The notes beneath the pieces are model-generated. The model saw only the letters and a list, made by a program, of their open reading frames with translations, was not told the origin of the DNA and ran no database searches. A stretch of DNA of 64,000 bases, taken from contig CALYLW010000185.1 of NCBI GenBank assembly GCA_944989445.1, positions 190,001-254,000 of the forward strand. The letters run 5' to 3'. The stretch's first letter is position 1. Each line of letters begins with the position of its first letter. Made by a program: the position numbers and the translations under genes. This DNA comes from Ampullaceana balthica (Eukaryota; Mollusca; Gastropoda; Lymnaeidae). Of this stretch, positions 1 to 11,796 are shown piece by piece.

Positions 1-354
1 ACTCCCTCCCTCAGAACCAGCATCTTAAATAGCTTGTCTTTTATCTCAGCTGTTTGCCCAGCAGAGTGCACTCGTGTGGTCACACACATCACCCGCGAGG
101 CGTCCCTGCGAGGCGCCTCAGATTCTCTGTTTTCTACTATAGATCTATGGACATCAGGGTAAAACTGTGTGTGTGTGTGAGGGGGTGGGGGTGTAGACTG
201 CCTCGCGAGGAGTCTCAGGCCATCCTCCAGATTCCCTTCTGTTAGACCCCTGGTATACCAGGGGAAAAGCTGGGGGGTGGGGGTCTACATGATTGTTTGT
301 AGGGGGGGGCAAAAGATTTCGGAGGAGGGGTAACTACGAGTGAAAAAAGGGGAG

Positions 355-525
355 TGAAGATGGTGGCGATGTAGGTAAAGATGGTGGAGATGTAGGTAAA
401 GATGGTGGCGATGTAGGTAAAGATGGTGGCGATGTAGGTAAAGATGGTGGCGATGTAGGTAAAGATGATGGGGATGTAGGTAAAGATGGTGGCGATATAG
501 GTAAAGATGGAGGCGATGCGGACAA
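355..525. repeat. 21 bp minisatellite, about 8 copies
   Basis: Tandem copies with core GATGTAGGTAAAGATGGTGG. Copies differ by a few substitutions (GGAG, GATGGGG, ATATAGG). The unit is a multiple of three, which leaves a Ser/Pro-rich frame open on the minus strand; this is not taken as coding. Confidence 0.9.
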
Positions 526-1016
526 AAGAAGAAAGTTAGGTATTTCGAGAGGAATACCGAGTTCTCGCTGATAGTGATTGGGCTAAGACATGAGAATAGA
601 AGCCAGTAAGAAACACATTCACTGTCAATAGCGTGACATAAACATTCATTGCCAATAGAATTACCAAAACATTCACTGCAAATATCACGAGTAAAATCGA
701 AAGGCGGTCACGCTTTGTTACACACGTCTGATAAGACTGTAATAAATATTTATTGTAACATTTCTTTCGTAACGCTCTGACAACCTCCCCTCACCCCACC
801 TCCCTGTGTCGGGACTAATGGCGGACTTGTGTCGCACGTGAACAATGGGGCGGTGTCTTCGTGAGTCGGTCAATAAACGTGCACCGTAGACAATAGTGAT
901 TGTAGCAACAACCGAGGAAGTAGCGAGGGGTGCGGGGAAGGCGAGGGTGTGTTTTAGCCACTTTAGGCTCCAATTAAATGAAACGATTTATTTATAAGTG
1001 TCTGTGGTTGTTTGCC
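526..1016. other. Unique spacer
   Basis: Mixed-composition sequence with no recognised gene. A weak, degenerate repeat of about 30 bp built on ACATTCAYTGYCAATA lies at about 615-690. Nothing else recognised. Confidence 0.5.
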
Positions 1017-1040
1017 TTGGTTGTGAGTATGTGTGTAGTT

Positions 1041-1555
1041 GTGATTGATTGTGTGATGGTATGATTGATTGTGTGATAGTGTGATTGATTGTGTGATAGT
1101 GTGATTGATTGTGTGATGGTATGATTGATTGTGTGATAGTGTGATTGATTGTGTGATGGTATGATTGTGTGATAGTGTGATTGATTGTGTGATGGTATGA
1201 TTGTGTGATAGTGTGATTGATTGTGTGATGGTATGATTGTGTGATAGTGTGATTGATTGAGTGATTGGGTGATTGTGTGATGGTATGATTGTGTGATAGT
1301 GTGATTGTTTGAGTGATTGGGTGATTGTGTGATGGTATGATTGTGTGATAGTGTGATTGTGTGATGGTATGATTGTGTGATAGTGTGATTGATTGAGTGA
1401 TAGGGTGATTGTGTGATGGTATGATTGTGTGATAGTGTGATTGATTGAGTGATAGGGTGATTGTGTGATGGTATGATTGTGTGATGGTGTGATTGTGTGA
1501 TGGTATGATTGTGTGATGGTATGATTGTGTGATGGTATGATTGATGTGTGATCGT
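1041..1555. repeat. Complex GATT/GTGTGAT minisatellite without C on the plus strand
   Basis: Units of 8-18 bp (GTGTGATAGTGTGATTG, GTGTGATGGTATGATTG) are assembled into longer mixed periods. The plus strand has no C from 1017 to 1552. Two overlapping minus-strand frames (Ser/His/Thr/Asn-rich) stay open only because the unit has no stop codon in them. Confidence 0.92.
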
Positions 1556-1759
1556 ATCACTGAGATGAGTTGTGAATATTACGAGCAGGAATCGGACGGG
1601 GTCACGTGATCGAGATTGAATGTGTTCACAACATGACATTCACTAGAATGTTCAAGGACGAACTCTCTAAGCCTGTAACAGAAAGTTGATTCGATTTATA
1701 CACATCCGTAAAAAAGAACAAATTTAGAATCCCGTGATTGCTTTATAACATCAAATTTA

Positions 1760-4700
1760 GAGTCGGCAAAGTGTAGCTACTGTAGTGTCAGCAATGTGCA
1801 TGTAGCTACTGTAGTGTCAGCAAAGTGTATAGCTACTGTAGTGTCAGCAAAGTGTAGCTACTGTAGTGTCAGCAAAGTGTAGCTACTGTAGTGTCAGCAA
1901 AGTGTAGCTACTGTAGTTTCAGCAATGTACATGTACCTACTGTAGTGTCAGCAATGTACATGTACCTACTGTAGTGTCAGCAATGTGTAGCTACTGTAGT
2001 GTCAGCAATGTGTAGCTACTGTAGTGTCAGCAATGTGCATGTAGCTACTGTAGTGTCAGCAATGTGCATGTAGCTACTGTAGTGTCAGCAATGTGTAGCT
2101 ACTGTAGAGTCAGCAATGTGCATGTAGCTACTGTAGTGTCAGCAATGTGTAGCTACTGTAGTGTCAGCAATGTGCATGTAGCTACTGTAGTGTCAGCAAT
2201 GTGTAGCTACTGTAGTGTCATCAAAGTGTAGCTACTGTAGTGTCAGCAAAGTGTAGCTACTGTAGTGTCAGCAAAGTGTAGCTACTGTAGTGTCAGAAAG
2301 TGTAGCTACTGTAGTGTCAGGAAAGCGTAGCTACTATAGTGTCAGCAAAGTGTAGCTACTGTAGTGTCAGCAAAGTGTAGCTACTGTAGTGTCAGCAATG
2401 TAAATGTAGCTACTGTAGTGTCAGCAATGTGTAGCTACTGTAATGACAGCAATGTGTAACTACTGTATTGTCAGCAATGTGCATGTAGCTACTGTAGTGT
2501 CAGCAATGTGCATGTAGCTACTGTAGTGTCAGCAATGTGTAGCTACTGTAGTGTCAGCAATGTGTAGCTACTGTAGTGTCAGCAATGTGCATGTAGCTAC
2601 TGTAGTGTCAGCAATGTGCATGTAGCTACTGTAGTGTCAGCAATGTGCATGTAGCTACTGTAGTGTCAGCAAAGTGTAGCTACTGTAGTGTCAGCAATGT
2701 GTAGCTACTGTAGTGTCATCAAAGTGTAGCTACTGTAGTGTCAGCAAAGTGTAGCTACTGTAGTGTCAGCAAAGTGTAGCTACTGTAGTGTCAGCAAAGT
2801 GTAGCTACTGTAGTGTCAGCAAAGTGTAGCTACTGTAGTGTCAGCAAAGTGTAGCTACTGTAGTGTCAGAAAGTGTAGCTACTGTAGTGTCAGCAAAGTG
2901 TAGCTACTGTAGTGTCAGCAAAGTGTAGCTACTGTAGTGTCATCAAAGTGTAGCTACTGTATTGTCAGCAAATTGTAGCTACTGTAGTGTCAGCAAAGTG
3001 TAGCTACTGTAGTGTCAGCAAAGTGTAGCTACTGTAGTGTCAGCAAAGTGTAGCTACTGTAGTGTCAGCAAAGTGTAGCTACTGTAGTGTCAGGAAAGTG
3101 TAGCTACTGTAGTGTCAGCAAAGTGTAGCTACTGTAGTGTCAGCAAAGTGTAGCTACTGTAGTGTCATCAAAGTGTAGCTACTGTATTGTCAGCAAATTG
3201 TAGCTACTGTAGTGTCAGCAAAGTGTAGCTACTGTAGTGTCAGGAAAGTGTAGCTACTGTAGTGTCAGCAATGTGTATGTAGCTACTGTAGTGTCAGCAA
3301 TGTGTATGTAGCTACTGTAGTGTCAGCAAAGTGTAGCTACTGTAGTGTCAGCAAAGTGTAGCTACTGTAGTGTCAGCAATGTGCATGTAGCTACTGTAGT
3401 GTCAGCAATGTGTATGTAGCTACTGTAGTGTCAGCAATGTGTAGCTACTGTAGTGTCAGCAATGTGCATGTAGCTGCTGTAGTATCAGAAATGTGCATGT
3501 AGCTACTGTAGTGTCAGCAATGTGTAGCTACTGTAGTGTCAGCAATGTGTAGCTACTGTAGTGTAATCAATGTGCATGTAGCTACTGTAGTGTCAGCAAT
3601 GTGTATGTAGCTACTGTAGTGTCAGCAATGTGTAGCTACTGTAGTGTCAGCAATGTGTAGCTACTGTAGTGTCAGCAATGTGCATGTAGCTACTGTAGTG
3701 TCAGCAATGTGTAGCTACTGTAGTGTCAGCAATGTGTAGCTACTGTAGTGTCAGCAATGTGCATGTAGCTACTGTAGTGTCAGCAATGTGCATGTAGCTA
3801 CTGTAGTGTCAGCAATGTGCATGTAGCTACTGTAGTGTCAGCAATGTGTATGTAGCTACTGCAGTGTCAGCAATGTGCATGTAGCTACTGTAGTGTCAGC
3901 AATGTGCATGTAGCTACTGTAGTGTCAGCAATGTGTATGTAGCTACTGTAGTGTCAGCAATGTGTATGTAGCTACTGTAGTGTCAGCAATGTGCATGTAG
4001 CTACTGTAGTGTCAGCAATCTGTAGCTACTGAAGTGTCAGCAATGTGTATGTAGTTACTGTAGTGTCAGCAATGTGTATGTAGCTACTGTAGTGTCAGCA
4101 ATGTGCATGTAGCTACTGTAGTGTCAGCAATCTTTAGCTACTGAAGTGTCAGCAATGTGCATGTAGCTACTGTAGTGTCAGCAATGTGTATGTAGCTACT
4201 GTATCAGCAATGTGCATGTAGCTACTGTAGTGTCAGCAATGTGCATGTAGCTACTGTAGTGTCAGCAATGTGTATGTAGCTACTGTAGTGTCAGCAATGT
4301 GTATGTAGCTACTGTAGTGTCAGCAATGTGCATGTAGCTACTGTAGTGTCAGCAATCTGTAGCTACTGAAGTGTCAGCAATGTGTATGTAGCTACTGTAG
4401 TGTCATCAATGTGCATGTAGCTACTGTAGTGTCAGCAATGTGCATGTAGCTACTGTAGTGTCAGCAAAGTGTAGCTACTGTAGTGTCAGCAATGTGTAGC
4501 TACTGTAGTGTCATCAAAGTGTAGCTACTGTAGTGTCAGCAAAGTGTAGCTACTGTAGTGTCAGCAAAGTGTAGCTACTGTAGTGTCAGCAAAGTGTAGC
4601 TACTGTAGTGTCAGCAAAGTGTAGCTACTGTAGTGTCAGCAAAGTGTAGCTACTGTAGTGTCAGGAAAGTGTAGCTACTGTAGTGTCAGCAAAGTGTAGC

Positions 4701-7228
4701 TACTGTAGTGTCAGCAAATTGTAGCTACTGTAGTGTCATCAAAGTGTAGCTACTGTATTGTCAGCAAATTGTAGCTACTGTAGTGTCAGCAAAGTGTAGC
4801 TACTGTAGTGTCAGCAAAGTGTAGCTACTGTAGTGTCAGCAAAGTGTAGCTACTGTAGTGTCAGCAAAGTGTAGCTACTGTAGTGTCAGGAAAGTGTAGC
4901 TACTGTAGTGTCAGCAAAGTGTAGCTACTGTAGTGTCAGCAAAGTGTAGCTACTGTAGTGTCATCAAAGTGTAGCTACTGTATTGTCAGCAAATTGTAGC
5001 TACTGTAGTGTCAGCAAAGTGTAGCTACTGTAGTGTCAGGAAAGTGTAGCTACTGTAGTGTCAGCAATGTGTATGTAGCTACTGTAGTGTCAGCAATGTG
5101 TATGTAGCTACTGTAGTGTCAGCAAAGTGTAGCTACTGTAGTGTCAGCAAAGTGTAGCTACTGTAGTGTCAGCAATGTGCATGTAGCTACTGTAGTGTCA
5201 GCAATGTGTATGTAGCTACTGTAGTGTCAGCAATGTGTAGCTACTGTAGTGTCAGCAATGTGCATGTAGCTGCTGTAGTATCAGAAATGTGCATGTAGCT
5301 ACTGTAGTGTCAGCAATGTGTAGCTACTGTAGTGTCAGCAATGTGTAGCTACTGTAGTGTAATCAATGTGCATGTAGCTACTGTAGTGTCAGCAATGTGT
5401 ATGTAGCTACTGTAGTGTCAGCAATGTGTAGCTACTGTAGTGTCAGCAATGTGTAGCTACTATATTGTCAGCAATGTGCATGTAGCTACTGTGGTGTCAG
5501 CAATGTGTAGCTACTGTAGTGTCAGCAATGTGTAGCTACTGTAGTGTCAGCAATGTGCATGTAGCTACTGTAGTGTCAGCAATGTGCATGTAGCTACTGT
5601 AGTGTCAGCAATGTGCATGTAGCTACTGTAGTGTCAGCAATGTGTATGTAGCTACTGTAGTGTCAGCAATGTGCATGTAGCTACTGTAGTGTCAGCAATG
5701 TGCATGTAGCTACTGTAGTGTCAGCAATGTGTATGTAGCTACTGTAGTGTCAGCAATGTGTATGTAGCTACTGTAGTGTCAGCAATGTGCATGTAGCTAC
5801 TGTAGTGTCAGCAATCTGTAGCTACTGAAGTGTCAGCAATGTGTATGTAGTTACTGTAGTGTCAGCAATGTGTATGTAGCTACTGTAGTGTCAGCAATGT
5901 GCATGTAGCTACTGTAGTGTCAGCAATCTTTAGCTACTGAAGTGTCAGCAATGTGCATGTAGCTACTGTAGTGTCAGCAATGTGTATGTAGCTACTGTAT
6001 CAGCAATGTGCATGTAGCTACTGTAGTGTCAGCAATGTGCATGTAGCTACTGTAGTGTCAGCAATGTGTAGTAGCTACTGTAGTGTCAGCAATGTGTATG
6101 TAGCTACTGTAGTGTCAGCAATGTGCATGTAGCTACTGTAGTGTCAGCAATCTGTAGCTACTGAAGTGTCAGCAATGTGTAGTAGCTACTGTAGTGTCAT
6201 CAATGTGCATGTAGCTACTGTAGTGTCAGCAATGTGCTGTAGCTACTGTAGTGTCAGCAATGTGTAGCTACTGTAGTGTCAGCAATGTGTAGCTACTGTA
6301 GTGTCAGCAATGTGTAGCTACTGTAGTGTCAGCAATGTGCATGTAGCTACTGTAGTGTCAGCAATGTGCATGTAGCTACTGTAGTGTCAGCAATGTGTAT
6401 GTAGCTACTGTAGTGTCAGCAATGTGTATGTAGCTACTGTAGTGTCAGCAATGTATATGTAGCTACTGTAGTGTCAGCAATGTGCATGTAGCTACTGTAG
6501 TGTCAGCAATGTGTATGTAGCTACTGTAGTGTCAGCAATGTGCATGTAGCTACTGTAGTGTCAGCAATGTGCATGTAGCTACTGTAGTGTCAGCAATCTG
6601 TAGCTACTGAAGTGTCAGCAATGTGTATGTAGCTACTGTAGTGTCAGCAATGTGTATGTAGCTACTGTAGTGTCCGCAATGTGTATGTAGCTACTGTAGT
6701 GTTATCAATGTGTAGCTACTGTAGTGTCAGCAATGTGTATGTAGCTACTGTAGTGTCAGCAATGTGTATGTAGCTACTGTAGTGTCAGCAATGTGTAGCT
6801 ACTGTAGTGTCATCCAAGTGTAGCTACTGTAGTGTCAGCAATGTGTAGCTACTGTAGTGTCAGCAATGTGTAGCTACTGTAGTGTCATCAAAGTGTAGCT
6901 ACTGTAGTGTTAGCAATGTGTAGCTACTGTAGTGTCATCAAAGTGTAGCTACTGTAGTGTCAGCAATGTGTAGCTACTGTAGTGTCAGCAATGTGTAGTA
7001 GCTACTGTAGTGTCAGCAATGTATATGTAGCTACTGTAGTGTCAGCAATGTGCATGTAGCTACTGTAGTGTCAGCAATGTGTATGTAGCTACTGTAGTGT
7101 CAGCAATGTGTATGTAGCTACTGTAGTGTCAGCAATGTATATGTAGCTACTGTAGTGTCAGCAATGTGCATGTAGCTACTGTAGTGTCAGCAATTTGTAG
7201 CTACTGTAGTGTCAGCAAAGTGTAGCTA
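1760..7228. repeat. Large satellite-like array, 22/24/26 bp units, about 230 copies
   Basis: Every unit carries GTAGCTACTGTAGTGTCAGC followed by a short spacer that alternates among AAAGT, AATGT, AATGTGCAT and AATGTGTAT. This gives 22, 24 and 26 bp unit classes. Rare variants (GCTGCTGTAGTATCAG, ATCTGTAGCTACTGAAG, ATCTTTAGC, TGTATCAGC) recur at a fixed distance of 1795-1796 bp, revealing a higher-order duplication of about 1.8 kb inside the array. The core GTAGCTAC is a perfect 8 bp palindrome. No open frame of note. Confidence 0.97.
2620..6200. repeat. Higher-order tandem duplication, 1796 bp period
   Basis: Two consecutive blocks (about 2620-4415 and 4416-6200) inside the 22-26 bp array share the same order of rare variants. 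Examples are CATC at 2941 and 4737, GCTGCTG at 3473 and 5269, and GTATCAGC at 4201 and 5997, all 1796 bp apart. A 1 bp indel (TCAGAAAG versus TCAGGAAAG) explains a 1795 bp offset before about 2865. Block edges are approximate. Confidence 0.9.
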
Positions 7229-7412
7229 ATGTCTCAAGTTCACACTTATAAAATGTGAATGACAGCTACTGTCTCAAGTTCACACTTACATATATCACAT
7301 AAATGCAAGGATATGCCTATATCATTCCTACGGGTACTTGTTATAAACTAAACATAAATATACCTTTTTTAAATCTTAATTTTTTATCATTTCATACATT
7401 CAACTCTAACAT
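7229..7412. other. Array exit with a short direct duplication
   Basis: A segment containing GTCTCAAGTTCACACTTA is present twice at about 7230-7290, mixed with a last degenerate unit of the preceding array. AT-rich unique sequence follows. Confidence 0.5.
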
Positions 7413-7740
7413 TCTTAGTAATAAACACCTATAAATTACAATCTAAAACACTCAGTAATAAAGACCTATAAATTATAATCTAAAACCCTCAGTAATAAAC
7501 ACCTATAAATTACACTCTAAAAAAACTAAGTAATAAACACCTATAAATTACAATCTAAATCCCTCAGTAATAAATACTTATAAATTACAATCTAAAATTC
7601 TCAGTAATAAACACCTATAAATTACAATCTAAAACTTTTAGTAATAAACACCTATAAATTTCACTTTATTCTCGTATCAATAAACACCTATCAATTACAA
7701 TCTAAAATACTCAGTAATAAACACCTATAAATTCCAATAT
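7413..7740. repeat. AT-rich minisatellite of about 36 bp, 9 copies
   Basis: Core AGTAATAAACACCTATAAAT followed by TACAATCTAAAAC-type sequence, repeated with substitutions and small indels. Confidence 0.88.
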
Positions 7741-8070
7741 AAAGCTACTTCGATGCCATCAATTCCTTACCATCGCACAGCCTAGAAAGCCAATAGTTGT
7801 TCAAATATAACATATTTAACTATAGAGCGAAATTCCCTGACACGCCTAAGGTGACACGCGTGCCCTACGTTCACCATTACTGGATTAGCGGTTACCTAGA
7901 TATGTATGCATTTGACAGTAAGAATATACAACAAGATAAGAAACAAAGATTTAAGAAAATGTGATCTACCGGATGAAATGAAAATATCTTAAGACCCCCT
8001 CCTCCCTCACCACATTGCCGCAAATCGAAGAACGAAAATATTCACGCAAAAAAAATATATTATATATAAT

Positions 8071-8280
8071 ACTAGCTGGGGTACCCGGCGTAGCACGATT
8101 TAAAAAATAGTGAACATATTTTTTTTTAAAAGAATAGAATTCCACACAGTGGACCTGGGGTGCTGAAACTTTTGCATGGTACCCTGATTTGAGCCGGGAC
8201 AGGTCATAGGCTATGTTTCAACCCCAGGTGGAATTCTATTGGTAACAAACAAACTTTCATCTTTATATATTAGATAAATA
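8071..8280. mobile_element. Interspersed repeat, family B, copy 1
   Basis: Begins near ACTAGCTGGGGTACCCGGCG and contains the blocks GAATTCCACAC..GTGGACC, GCTGAAA..TTTGCATGG and CATAGGCTATGTTTCAACCC. It ends with AACAAACAAACTTTCAT and a TATATATTAGAT tail. The same blocks occur at 17911-18048 and, in reverse orientation, at 18410-18582. Inverted GAATTCCAC/GTGGAATTC motifs bracket the core. No coding capacity seen, so it is a non-autonomous element of unknown class. Confidence 0.72.
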
Positions 8281-8414
8281 ATAATAAATATATATTATAT
8301 ACGTTATATATATTTATTAAATAAAATATATATGGGGATGGGGGCTCGGATCATTTCTTGATAAAGATCAATAAAAATTTATTTACAAGATACAATCTGA
8401 ACTTAGTGAGATTA

Positions 8415-8745
8415 GAGGCGATCTTAAACATGTAGGACACTAGTGTGACGTCTACAAGCATGTTTGACGACAATGTCACGTCTAATAACATGTATGACAA
8501 TTGTTTGACGTCTAAAAATGTATGACAGTAATGTGATGTCGAAAAACCAGACAATAGTTCGAAGTCTAAAATCATATACGACGATAGAGTAATGTCTAAA
8601 AAACCATTGAGGACAATAGTGTGATGTCTAAAACATGTATGGCAGCATTGTGACATCGAAAAACCTGACAACAGTTCGAAGTCTAAAAACATTTATGACA
8701 ATAGTGGGACGTCTAAAACATGTCTGACATTAGCGGGACGTCTAA
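8415..8745. repeat. Degenerate minisatellite of about 40 bp
   Basis: About 8 diverged copies built from ACATGTATGACAATAGTGTG and GACGTCTAAAA. Alignment is clear by eye, but copies differ at many positions, so this is an old array. Confidence 0.8.
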
Positions 8746-8834
8746 AAAAAAGAAATTCAATATTTGAAACAAACTTCGCCTAATAACTGTAACATTTCGT
8801 CCTAAAATCTTGATAGTATCGCGAAATAATACGA

Positions 8835-8945
8835 TATAGACGCACAGACATACACTCACATACATATTACATAGACACACACATAAATACACATACTCAC
8901 ATTCACACACAGATACACACACTACACACACTCACACAGACACAC
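8835..8945. repeat. CA-rich simple sequence
   Basis: Imperfect ACACACATA/ACTCACA runs on the plus strand. Confidence 0.8.
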
Positions 8946-9374
8946 CGGCGAAATGTCAAGAAATAAATTGTGAACACAATTGATGACGTCATTTAATGAT
9001 TTTTTTTTAAATGCCCAAAGATACCGATAGTTTTTTTGAAAGCTTGATGATTAAAAAAAAATTTAAAAAACCTTTTTTACGACTTAATTTTTCACGACTT
9101 TATGTTTACAGACAACTGTTTATGACGTATGCTTATCGTTCTAAATATATTTTTAAAAAATCAATGTTGATATTTTTATATGTTAAAATATGTCATCGCG
9201 TTGCCAAAATGACCAGCAGGCTTTGATGTACATGCTAACATGACATTTGATCATAAAATGACAATATTCGCTGATGTCAGCGCTAATGTCATAATGGGAC
9301 ATTAAGACAATGAATGAATAGAACGGAAGTGCCATTTGATTCAATGACAGATCATTTATTAACAGACGTTATGT
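8946..9374. other. AT-rich unique spacer
   Basis: Contains one exact TGACGTCA at 8984-8991 and a plus-strand open frame of about 71 codons at 9011-9226. That frame is Lys/Phe-rich, as expected from AT-rich DNA, and resembles no family I know. Confidence 0.5.
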
Positions 9375-9781
9375 TTGTAGTGTGTGTGTAGCAGGTGTGT
9401 TGTGTGTAATGTGTGTAACAGGTGAGTTGTGTATAATGTGTGTAGCAAGTGTGTTGTGTGTAATGTGTGTAGCAAGTGTGTTTTGTGTAATGTGTGTAGC
9501 AAGTGTGTTGTGTGTAATGTGTGTAGCAAGTGTGTTGTGTGTAATGTGTGTAGCAAGTGTGTTGTGTGTAATGCGTGTAGCAAGTGTGTTGTGTGTAATG
9601 TGTATAGCAAGTGTGTTGTGTGTAATGTGTGAAGCAGGTGTCTTGTGTGTCATGTACGTGTAGCAGGTGTCTTGTGTGTCATAGGTAAGTAACAGGTGTG
9701 TTGTGTGTATGTATGAGTAGCAGTTGTGTTGTGTGTCATGTGCGTGTAGCAGGTGAGTTGTGTGTATGTATGAGTAGCAGT
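9375..9781. repeat. 27 bp GT-rich minisatellite, about 14 copies
   Basis: Core GTGTAATGTGTGTAGCAA, well conserved in the middle and more diverged towards 9640-9781, where CTTGTGTGTCAT replaces part of the unit. Divisible by three, hence the Cys/Val-rich frames. Confidence 0.93.
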
Positions 9782-9848
9782 TAACACTAACAGCAACTGC
9801 TCCCATATCTAAACTCCGATACAAAAAAACATGCATCAGTCATTTACC

Positions 9849-9946
9849 AGATTATCTCCTAACTTATCATTTCCACTGCTCAGATTATCTCCTAACTTAT
9901 CTCTTCCACTGCCCAGATTATCTCCTAACTTATCTCTTCCATCAAT
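9849..9946. repeat. 33 bp minisatellite, 3 copies
   Basis: AGATTATCTCCTAACTTATC followed by a TTCCACTGC-type spacer, present three times. Confidence 0.85.
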
Positions 9947-10160
9947 GATAGTGCCCCAAGCCGTAGTTAGTGGCTACGTACAGCTATGTATGTTAGGACT
10001 GGGTGACCAAAATACATGTAGTATCACTTCATTATGAGGTACCATCTTGTGACATGGCATACATAATATGGTCTTTAGTGTATGATGCTTATTTTGTTTG
10101 ACATACAACTTGGGAGAGATTATGTTACATAAGCCATACAAATCCACATATGCCAGCTGA

Positions 10161-10268
10161 ACAGTACAGTTGATGTTTGTAATAAAGCTGTCCCACAGTA
10201 CAGTTGTTGATGTGTGTAATAAAGCTGTCCCACAGTACAGTTGTTGATGTGTGTAATAAAGCTGTCCC
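10161..10268. repeat. Minisatellite of about 39 bp, 3 copies
   Basis: ACAGTACAGTTG..ATGT, then GTAATAAAGCTGTCCC, three times; the first copy is slightly shorter. Confidence 0.88.
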
Positions 10269-10690
10269 TACATTTCTGCCAGGTCGAATATCTCACTAAA
10301 TTTTGTCTCGACATTGGGCCCAAATGAACTCTTCAAATGACGTGAGGGACAGTGTAACGGGCAAATCAATCTACAGTCCGGCTACAATCGATCTACGCTG
10401 TCCGTCCTTCAGTCACGCCATGACTGGACATTACAACTCGAGTCAAGATTTCGATTAATTATAGTTATTTGTGATATATTGGGTTGTACTTACACAAATA
10501 ACAAATCTAGCAATTATAACGGATATTAAGTCACACTAACAGTTGAGTATAAATAGGAAATAGTTTTTTTTTAAATTTTACATTGTATATAGTAGCTACA
10601 GTTGTATTTCTGCGCTTGGACCCGCAAGCTTAAGGTCACTATGACAACATGACCAACGACGATGAACGGACATCTGAATATCTATGTGTA
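10269..10690. other. Unique spacer
   Basis: No gene, RNA or repeat recognised apart from short A/T runs. Confidence 0.4.
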
Positions 10691-10850
10691 CATATGACAT
10701 ATGACAATTGTGAAATAGTAAATGATTATAACGATGTGGTCAGTCGCTGTGTACATATTTCTAATAGTAAATGGTTATAACGTGGCGGTCACTCGCTGTA
10801 TACAAATGTGTAATTATAAATGGTCATTTCATAGTGGTCACTCACTCAGA
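10691..10850. repeat. Degenerate repeat of about 55-60 bp, 3 copies
   Basis: AATAGTAAATGGTTATAACG followed by a GTGGTCA(G/C)TCGCTG element, three diverged copies. Confidence 0.7.
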
Positions 10851-11796
10851 TCTCAGGCGTGTGTGGTGATGGTCATTGCTAAGTCCAAGAAATAATCTCT
10901 CAACAAACAGTGGTCCAGTCGTTGTCCAGGGCGCCGGGCCAGGCATGTCACCACCGGGGCCGCGAGCAGGAAATACACTGACTCCTTGAATAGCAGACGT
11001 GAACATAAAATCCCATCACACTGATAGCTGAGCCCTCGCCCGCCGACAACGTCTCGTATTGTTGCCTTTTATTTTAAGACACGAGGGTAGCGGCGGTAGT
11101 GGTAAGAGGGTTAAACAGAATACTCCCGTAGACGGCCTTAGTTTGGCGCCGATGGTAGTATGTGAGGGTTAACGACACTACAATTAAAAGCGATGGTCAT
11201 AAGAATAATGAAAGTAGTCCATCGGCGCGATAGTCGAGCTGTAAGTCGGGGCGCCGATTCAAGCTGTCCCCCGAGCGAGTCGGATGTAGCTCCTCCCAGG
11301 GAGGGAATCAGCCCACGAGGCAATGATCTGGCAGCAGACGACGAGACAATGGGAGCAGCTCGTGTAGCCAATACAATGGCAGCGATGCTGGGACGCGAGG
11401 AGCGCCGCCACGATGTATTAACCAATGAGAAGACAGGACGAGGCTCGTAGCGAGGGGTGAGTTTTGTGAATGACATACCGATGGTTGAGGCCCAATGGAG
11501 GAGCGATCGCCGATCAAAACTGAGGGATTAGAATTGAAAGATGAGGGAGGGGTAAGTGGGGAGGGAATGAACGTTTATTTAGATGATAAAAAATAAGAAT
11601 ATAGAATACACGGTTGGTGGTGTTACCTAATGATGACTCTTCAACGCCAATGAAAGAACGAAAACGAGGTTGTATGTTGGATGAGACGCGCATGTGGTGG
11701 AATACATCATATAGATATATGTGTGCTTGTATGGCACTAGGCCGGAAAGGGGGGGATTGGGTAGGGATCACGTGTTGAATGTGTTTTCTGTTGAGT
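10851..11796. other. Unique spacer, CpG-rich from about 10920 to 11480
   Basis: This is the most CpG-dense unique stretch in the first half of the window, with many GGCGCC, CGCCG and GAGCGAG motifs. Frames of 85 and 112 codons overlap on opposite strands at 11138-11476. Neither shows a domain I recognise, and opposite-strand open frames are common in GC-rich DNA. It could hold a promoter or first exon, but no splice or initiation evidence was found. Confidence 0.35.

Noticed and set aside
1760..7228. CRISPR-like array of short direct repeats
   Set aside because: The spacers are not unique: the units are contiguous and spacer variants are the same few strings. The genome context is eukaryotic and no cas-like gene is present.
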